Of a stretch of DNA of 64,000 nt, positions 57,781-64,000 are shown piece after piece. The stretch is from Typha latifolia (Eukaryota > Streptophyta > Magnoliopsida > Poales > Typhaceae). The notes beneath the pieces were generated by a model that ran no database searches, was not told the origin of the DNA, and saw nothing but the letters and a program-made list of their open reading frames with translations. The stretch is from contig CM034107.1 of NCBI GenBank assembly GCA_019914945.1, positions 5,208,001-5,272,000 of the forward strand. Direction: 5' to 3'. Numbering within the stretch: the first letter of the stretch is position 1; every line of letters starts with the position of its first letter. The position numbers and the translations under genes were made by a program.

Positions 57781-60440
57781 AAGAGATTTTTTTTATTAAA
57801 AAGAAATAATTCTTGAGAATATGAACACAAATAAAATATTATTTTTGAGATGTGAAATTTTGCAAGATCAATTTTAGATTATCGTTTGTGTTTTTTGACT
57901 TATATATATATATATATATTTGGATTTATGGATTTTTCGTGCATATTTGGTATTTAGAAGAATTAAGAATTTTGATGATCGAGGAATTTGATACTTGAGA
58001 TTCAAAATGAATCAGGACAGTTGAATACTGATAAAAGTGAGATTTGGGACCTAATTTATTTTCGAAAATAAGTTTAGGAAAAAGATTCTTGAAAAGTAAT
58101 ATTGCGATATGCTACCAAGTGACTATAGCGGGATTAGGGAAAAGATTTTTGAATTTTTATCCTGGTGACTCCAATCTTCTTTAACGGCTAGTGGAAAAGT
58201 CAGTAAGACACTGTATAGTATCTACTAGAAAATTCTTGGGCGCCATCATAGTAATTAGGTAGTGCAATGGCCATGGGTAGAGTACCCATTAATGAGATAA
58301 TATTGCATTTTATTAGTTTTGGCAAGTTTTCATAATAGTACACTTTTGGTAGAGATCAGACTACTTTTTATATTGATTTATTTAAATTGAGATATTATGA
58401 ATGATTTATAATTCGATTTTCATGATAATACACTTTAGTGGAGATATATTTTATGCTGATTTATTCAAATTATGTTAATATGAATAATTTATGATTTGAT
58501 TTTCAGAAAAATACACTTTTAGAGCAGATTGATTCATTTTATATTGATTTATTCAAAACTAATTTAGTATATATAGATTTTGAAATTCAATATAAGAGAC
58601 AAGAAAATTATTTATTTTTCAAAACAACTTATATATATATTATTATGATTCTTTTTCTACTACTATATGTATCACATGTTGATATTTGTCATTAGACATT
58701 ATTAGTAGAGTGAGTTACTTGTTAGGCGTCTAGCTCATGAGAACTTGTTATTTTACAGGAATTTAAAAAATTACTTAGTGAGGACTCTAAAAACTGAGTA
58801 CCGTTTTCGCTATGTTAATATATTTTAAAATTTGATTACTATTTGGGCTTTCATATTTTCTCCGAGTTTTATCCTAGAGATTTATGACTATCATGTTCTC
58901 ATATCGGGGCGTGACAATAACTCAATTCTATGACATACAAACAAAACCATGACAACATACACAAGTCAAATGCTGAATTTTTGACAAACCTAAACATTTT
59001 TTATTAATTTTTTTTACCGAAATAGACTCTCTTAAACTTATTATCAAATAGGATCTAATTCACTGTAGCCCTAACAAAATGATAAACTAATCAGTATTTT
59101 TAAAACCGCTAATCAGTTCACAGTTTTTATTTATTGTTAGTTTTTTTTTCCTTAACTACTGAAAGATTAAGTTAAAAAGATTTATATACATTGAACTAAT
59201 TAGCATTCTAAGACCAAACAAAAATGTAAACTAATTAGTGTTTTTGCTTGGAAATAAAATGCTGATTAGTTCAGCGTCTTTACTAGGGCTATAATAAATT
59301 AGACCATATTTGGTAATAAGTTTAAGGAGTAGTCTATTTTAATAAAAATAAATTAGAACATGGCTAGTTTGGTAAAAACTCTTAAATGCTCGGCTTGCAC
59401 TTCAAATTAAAATGCAAAAAAGGTAAGAAGAATAAGCCAAGTCTGAATTAAATTTAAGCAAGAAAAGTTGATTGAATTTAAAAAGAACAGTATGCATAAA
59501 TTATAGCTACAAAGTTTATCTACAAGAACCATTAATGCAGTTCCCTCAAACTTATTCATTTCATCACTCAAGAGAAATATATTACAGGAGAAGAGGAATG
59601 TCGGCAAAACTCGACCTTGATTGTGTTTATGGTTTCCTCCATTCCTGAAATGTTTCTAGCATCAGCATTTTCTAGAGGCAAGTTATGTTCTCCACCACAT
59701 GATTTGCACTCTTTCAAGTTCAGAATTCAGATATACTCATATACCACAATAATTTGATTCTGCCATTAGAAAACTCAAAAAAAAAACCAATTAAAATTGT
59801 TCTGGCAGGAGGAGGACTGATGATTCATAACAGGCATGGATTGGTAGAATCATGATTTCCTAGCTCACCACCACCTCCTGCTTCTCAAGGGCCATCGGTA
59901 ATCAACTAGAACCTTATGTAGTGCTTCTCCTCATGGATATGATAAAAGAATTGACATTCTCCAAAGAAAGAAGATTTAAATTTTTTTTACAGTTTAAATA
60001 ATCTCATCCCAACAGGCTCAAGAAACACACTCAAGTCTTGATTAGTTTCAGTTCCAATTACATCTTTACATCCGATGTCAGTCAATGGATGCATTTAACT
60101 CATCAACAAAGAAAATAATAATATTGAGGAACTAATAGATCAATAATTTGTCTATTTGTGCATAGTATACTTGTGCGGCTTAATACGAGTTGTTGAGTAC
60201 TCACAATGAACACATGAAATATTTCTGTTAACACCACATAATAAATACATTAAGAAGTATAATGAAAACCAGTAAGAAAAACATAATGACAAAGGATCTG
60301 AAACTACCATACCATTATAGTACAAATGAATCAACAGTCGCACCTGCAACGCTTCCAACTCATACTCCTCATCTCTGCATTTATGAAGGTGCAGCTCATA
60401 CTCTAGGCCTCATATGCCATGAACCAGGGATGGTAATCAT
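57781..60440. other. intergenic stretch between COQ6 and the RMR gene
   Basis: AT-rich, with a (TA)n run at 57901-57919. 58321-58560 holds three loose tandem repeats of about 85-90 bp, each with an ATACACTTTT core (near 58333, 58424 and 58508). CGGGGCGTGACA, ending at 58916, is the mirror of an LTR start (TGTCACGCCCCG), so old minus-oriented LTR sequence may end there; its other end was not found. No gene seen. Confidence 0.6.
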
Positions 60441-60578
60441 AAAATGAAATAAGGTGAGCTCAAAATTTAAGAACATCCTCAGTAGATAGAAGATGAGCTG
60501 AAAAGGTCAACATCTTGGCAGAGACTGCACCAAGGCTATAAAAGATTGACTTGCTCCTGATTCACTGCAATGCGGCAG

Positions 60579-62654
60579 CTATGACTGACAACCAGAAGAT
60601 CCAACAAGGTAGCTCGGGGAAGCATTGCTGGAACCAGGCATACATGGGGATGCATATCTTGAATTGATTGGTGAAGATAAAGAAACGCCTAGGGAATGTG
60701 GAGATACAAGATAAGAAGCAGGGGATCTATGAGATGACACATTTCTAAGGTCTGCAGAACTTCTAGTTATGTTGATAGCCGGTGAACGACTATAGGATCT
60801 CTGTGGATTAGGAACTCGAGGAGTACCAGAGGTGGAATAAGTTCGCGAAACTGATTGTGATTGAGGAATTATTTGTATAGCCGGAGATGATGCTAATGTC
60901 GAATGGAAGGAAGCCCTTGAGGAAGATGAAGACACACCAGAAGAAAGCAAACGGGTACATTCTGAGGCAGCAGGATTGGCTATGCCTGTGCTTGCGTCTT
61001 GCTTACAAACAGGGCAAAATGTTCTCCAACTAGTGAGCCACAGATCAACACAAATAGCATGGAATTCTGCAGAATAGTTGTTATTTAAGAGTGCAAGATG
61101 TAGTTAATAGAGAAATTAATGAATATAAAGGAGATCTGATACGAATTCTATTATTTGAAGCAGTTACAGTCTTGAGTCTGCAATAGCTTAAAAGATCAAG
61201 GTATCTTGCATAATACTAGTCAATGAAGAGATATATCGTATCAGATTATAATGAACTACATCCAGGTAAACTGTAAACCTTACTGGTTAACTGTCCTTAG
61301 TAATATCTGCATTATGTTTACAGCTGAAAACTTCAGATACATAAAACAAGGATTGTTGTGCCAATGGCACTGAGGCATTCCACTGTCACACGCTATGCCC
61401 TAGCTAGCATATTGTTGATACACTGAATAGTCTAACATGTTAAAAAATAATCTCTAAATCTTTCTAAAGCCTTAAAATAGGTTTTAGGGCTAAATTAAAT
61501 TCCTTCAATATTACATATTAGTGTAACATATGCAATTAGATTCTAATCTCATGATTTGTCCTATTTTTTCTTGGATCCTCCTTGTCAGGGAAAATAACAT
61601 GGGGAAAGCCAAAAAAATTTCCTTAATTTCTATAATTTATAAAGAACAAAAAACAAAATGCAAAGAGGTATAGAAGGGATGAAAAAGACCCCAAATTAGA
61701 TTTTTTTCAAAAGTAAGATGAATGCTCAATTCTAATAGCACACATTGATGAGTAGCCATGAAAGAATATCCAGATACTCTTTCCATTTCGGTGCCAATAA
61801 TCACTGGCACGATATGTATCAAGTTATGCCAACTAACACAACTATCCATGCATAAAAAATAGATCAAACTTTACATACTTTAAGATAAAACTGCAAACCT
61901 TGTGTCTTCCTGGTAATCAAAATTAGATGACACAATGCATACAGTGAGAGATTGACACATGTTTGTCCACCAACTGAATCAGCTCATAGTCAATAAAAGA
62001 TGTGTTGTTTTAACACTTGTGATGCATCATTACGCCATGGGATACATAGATTATAGGTAAAGTTGTATTATAAATTTGTAATACACATGAAGATTGACTA
62101 AGATCTCATAAGTAGCAAATACTAAAGGTACTTCAGAAGGGTTCACTTCCCAAGATTAGAGGAAATAAATCAAAACAATCAAATAATCAAATTATTAAAT
62201 TTGCAATAGAAATGTAGGATAACTCTGGCATGATCAGAAGACATACTGTGATGGCATGGCAGTATCCTTAGCTTCTCCCCAATGTTGTAGTCATCTAGGC
62301 ATATGGCACATGTTCTGGAGGTACAATTATCTTCCAAAACTGATGTAAATACAAGACTTGGCATTGCTTTCACTAATTGACTGCTCATCCCATGGAACTC
62401 TCGGGTGTTGGAAACTCTCGGCTGTTCACTTCTCATGCAGTGTCTGCGTACAAAAACGCATGTAGCCAACACAGCAGACATGACGAGTAAGGATGTAAAG
62501 GAGATAGCCATGATTGACAATGCTGAATTTTCCAATGTTGGTATAATCCAAAACTCAACATCCGAACGACCTGCATATTTCATTAGTACCTCGCCTGAGG
62601 CCCTGGAGACGAACACAGCATGTATGCAGATGCCGTGTGAAGTTCCTGTCACTG
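60579..62654 (-). CDS. RMR: RMR protein (PA-TM-RING-H2 vacuolar sorting receptor), last two exons, 5' part not found
   Basis: RMR proteins are type I membrane receptors that sort storage proteins to vacuoles. Two exons, 62654-62247 and 61066-60579, join in phase across a GT-AG intron (62246-61067). The first encodes the end of the lumenal PA domain ([18 protein letters not shown]), a membrane span ([20 protein letters not shown]), a basic RR stop-transfer, a conserved [17 protein letters not shown] block and the start of a RING finger ([14 protein letters not shown]...PCHH). The second completes the RING-H2 ([11 protein letters not shown]...FCPVC) and a Ser-rich tail of about 140 residues to the stop at 60579. 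All eight RING ligands are present. The signal peptide and first PA half are missing; they must lie upstream, probably past 64000. I see no damage. Confidence 0.85.
61067..62246 (-). other. RMR intron between the two RING exons
   Basis: Starts with donor GTATGT (62246-62241, minus strand) and ends with TTCTGCAG before 61066. AT-rich, with no transposon ends recognised. It splits the RING finger between PCHH and KFHAIC. Confidence 0.8.
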
Positions 62655-62774
62655 CTACATTTAAAGCAATGAGGTTAACAAAACAGAATTAACCAAATCT
62701 AGAAATTATATTTAAAAGTTTAGGGACACTAACATGATGATGCAAATTAAGATAGGAATGAACGGTATAATAAT

Positions 62775-63197
62775 CAACAATGGCCGTGCCACAGGCACAG
62801 ACCATGCCGACCACCGGCCGTGCCATAAGAGAATGAGAGAAAGAAGTAAGGGATACTCAGCTTTCCTTTTGTAGTCGCTGTCGCCGTTGTCGTCGCTCGC
62901 CGATCAATCCGAACCCGCAACTTAAGTTTTTAACCCTCTCCCGATCTCTCTCTCTCTCTCTCTCTCTCGATCTCTCTGTCTCGATCTCTCTTCTCTCTCG
63001 GGCGGGCTAGGGCACCCGACGAAGCGACAGCCACGGCGAGCGGCGGGCAGCGATCGGCGATCGGCGACGAGGTCGATGGTGACAGCGATGCTATTAGGAG
63101 GGGTGCAGTGCGGCACCCTCGTGCCACGTGCCGGTATGCCGCCGGCATGACAAGTGCCGACCGACACGCCCCGTGCTAGTCGGCACGGCCATCCATG
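62775..63197. mobile_element. hAT-like MITE (423 bp), related to 45275-46473
   Basis: CAACAATGGCCGTGCC...GGCACGGCCATCCATG, with a perfect 8-bp duplication ATAATAAT (62767-62774 and 63198-63205). It sits upstream of the visible RMR exons, presumably in an intron. The centre has (CT)n at 62946-62968 and GC-rich text that opens false ORFs on the minus strand. Confidence 0.85.
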
Positions 63198-63320
63198 ATA
63201 ATAATTAGTCAAAATTTAAAGTGATGCAACCAAGGTGCAATGGCTAAGTGTAACAGCAAAACAAGTTAAGTGTTTTCATTCTACAAATACTTGTATTTGA
63301 TTATTAGCATGCACCAGAAC

Positions 63321-63660
63321 GAGATTTTATGTTGCTCATGTTAGTTCCTCTCCATCAATAATTCACTAAATTGCCCAGGACCTCAAAGTCACAACAGCCT
63401 ATTCTCGAAAAATGTCACTTGGAGGCTTCTGTAGAGATTTTATGTTGCTCATGTTAGTTCCTCTTCATCAGTAATTCACTAAACTGCCTAGGACCTCAAA
63501 GTCACAACAGCCTTTTTCTCAAAAAATGTCACTTGGAGGCTTCTGTAGAGATTTTATGTTGCTCATGTTAGTTCCTCTTCATCAGTAATTCACTAAACTG
63601 CCTAGGACCTCAAAGTCACAACAGCCTTTTTCTCAAAAAATGCCACTTGGAGGCTTCCTT
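63321..63660. repeat. three tandem copies of a 113-bp unit
   Basis: Units begin GAGATTTTATGTTGCTCATG at 63321, 63434 and 63548. Copies two and three are nearly identical; copy one differs more (TCTCCATCAATA versus TCTTCATCAGTA). No coding pattern. Confidence 0.9.
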
Positions 63661-64000
63661 CTACAGATCTCTTCAACTGTCTTTCAAGTAACGACAACAG
63701 TATTGTATTCAACTGTACCAAATGAAGACCTGCAAATATAAGAAATAACAAAGATTTCTGCTATCCGTTTAAACAGATCTGCTTTGTCATTGTTATCAAT
63801 GCGTTTTAAATTTATCATAGATCTACTTCTGACCAAATATTCTTTTCCCATTTCCTTCTTCTCTACTCTCAGTTTGTGCAATCTCTGATCTCTATATTAT
63901 CCTGCCAAACTTTAGCAGCGGTGTAACAGTAGTACAGTACAACATAACTGATAAAAATAGTAGATAGACATAATCAAAGAATAAACCTTAGTCAAACAAA
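63661..64000. other. non-coding edge, probably RMR intron
   Basis: No RMR exon text found on the minus strand. A TATTTGCAG acceptor-like site (minus strand, near 63738) is followed by text with no PA-domain similarity. Confidence 0.5.

Noticed and set aside
62405..62692. 95-codon plus-strand frame
   Set aside because: Shadow of the RMR exon on the other strand.
63684..63881. 65-codon minus-strand frame as an upstream RMR exon
   Set aside because: No PA-domain similarity; composition is Lys/Ile-rich and it lacks a matching donor.

Overview
This is nuclear DNA from a flowering plant: AT-rich, intron-bearing genes with GT-AG splice sites, a full plant-type COQ6 gene, an RMR-type RING gene, and a dense load of LTR retrotransposons and DNA transposons. 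The element families and the large intergenic load lean towards a monocot, possibly a palm, but the sequence alone does not settle this. I see no tRNA, rRNA, CRISPR or prokaryotic feature.

Layout. 1-12.4 kb is a three-deep nest: a Ty1/copia element (57-12405, target duplication ATATG) holds a second copia element (1221-8843, duplication TGCCC), whose 3' LTR is split by a large solo LTR (5623-8596, duplication GACTC). 12.4-20.0 kb holds remnants: a copia LTR and gag piece, then a head-to-head pair of about 0.5-kb LTRs around decayed Ty3/gypsy-type gag, with a solo LTR (16117-16987, duplication CATCT) between them. 20.1-35.1 kb mixes a Mutator-like transposase fragment, another large LTR, and several copies of one SIRE-like copia family in both orientations. 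One of these keeps gag next to an antisense 'plant transposon protein' ORF; another keeps gag-pol in decayed form on the minus strand. 35.1-40 kb is mostly unassigned, with a hairpin and the C-terminal end of a Mutator-like transposase.

40.0-57.4 kb is COQ6 (plus strand, ten coding exons, 532 codons), a mitochondrial flavin monooxygenase of ubiquinone synthesis. Its introns carry a MITE, a 1.2-kb hAT-like element, a solo LTR (48805-51137, duplication TTATC) and a 3.6-kb hAT transposon (51332-54943, duplication CATTCATG). Intron 7 alone is 8.1 kb. 60.6-62.7 kb carries the last two exons of an RMR (PA-TM-RING-H2) vacuolar sorting receptor gene on the minus strand. Its 5' exons lie beyond what I can identify, probably past the right edge. 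COQ6 and the RMR gene are convergent, about 3.2 kb apart, and share no pathway.

Only these two host genes look functional. Everything else recognisable is mobile DNA at various stages of decay, and I found no convincing undescribed system. The most notable items are the datable insertion nest, the antisense ORF of the SIRE-like family, the 54-bp U3 minisatellite with palindromic GCGTTCGAACGC cores, the in-frame 33-bp repeat in an integrase tail, and the stacked insertions in COQ6 intron 7.
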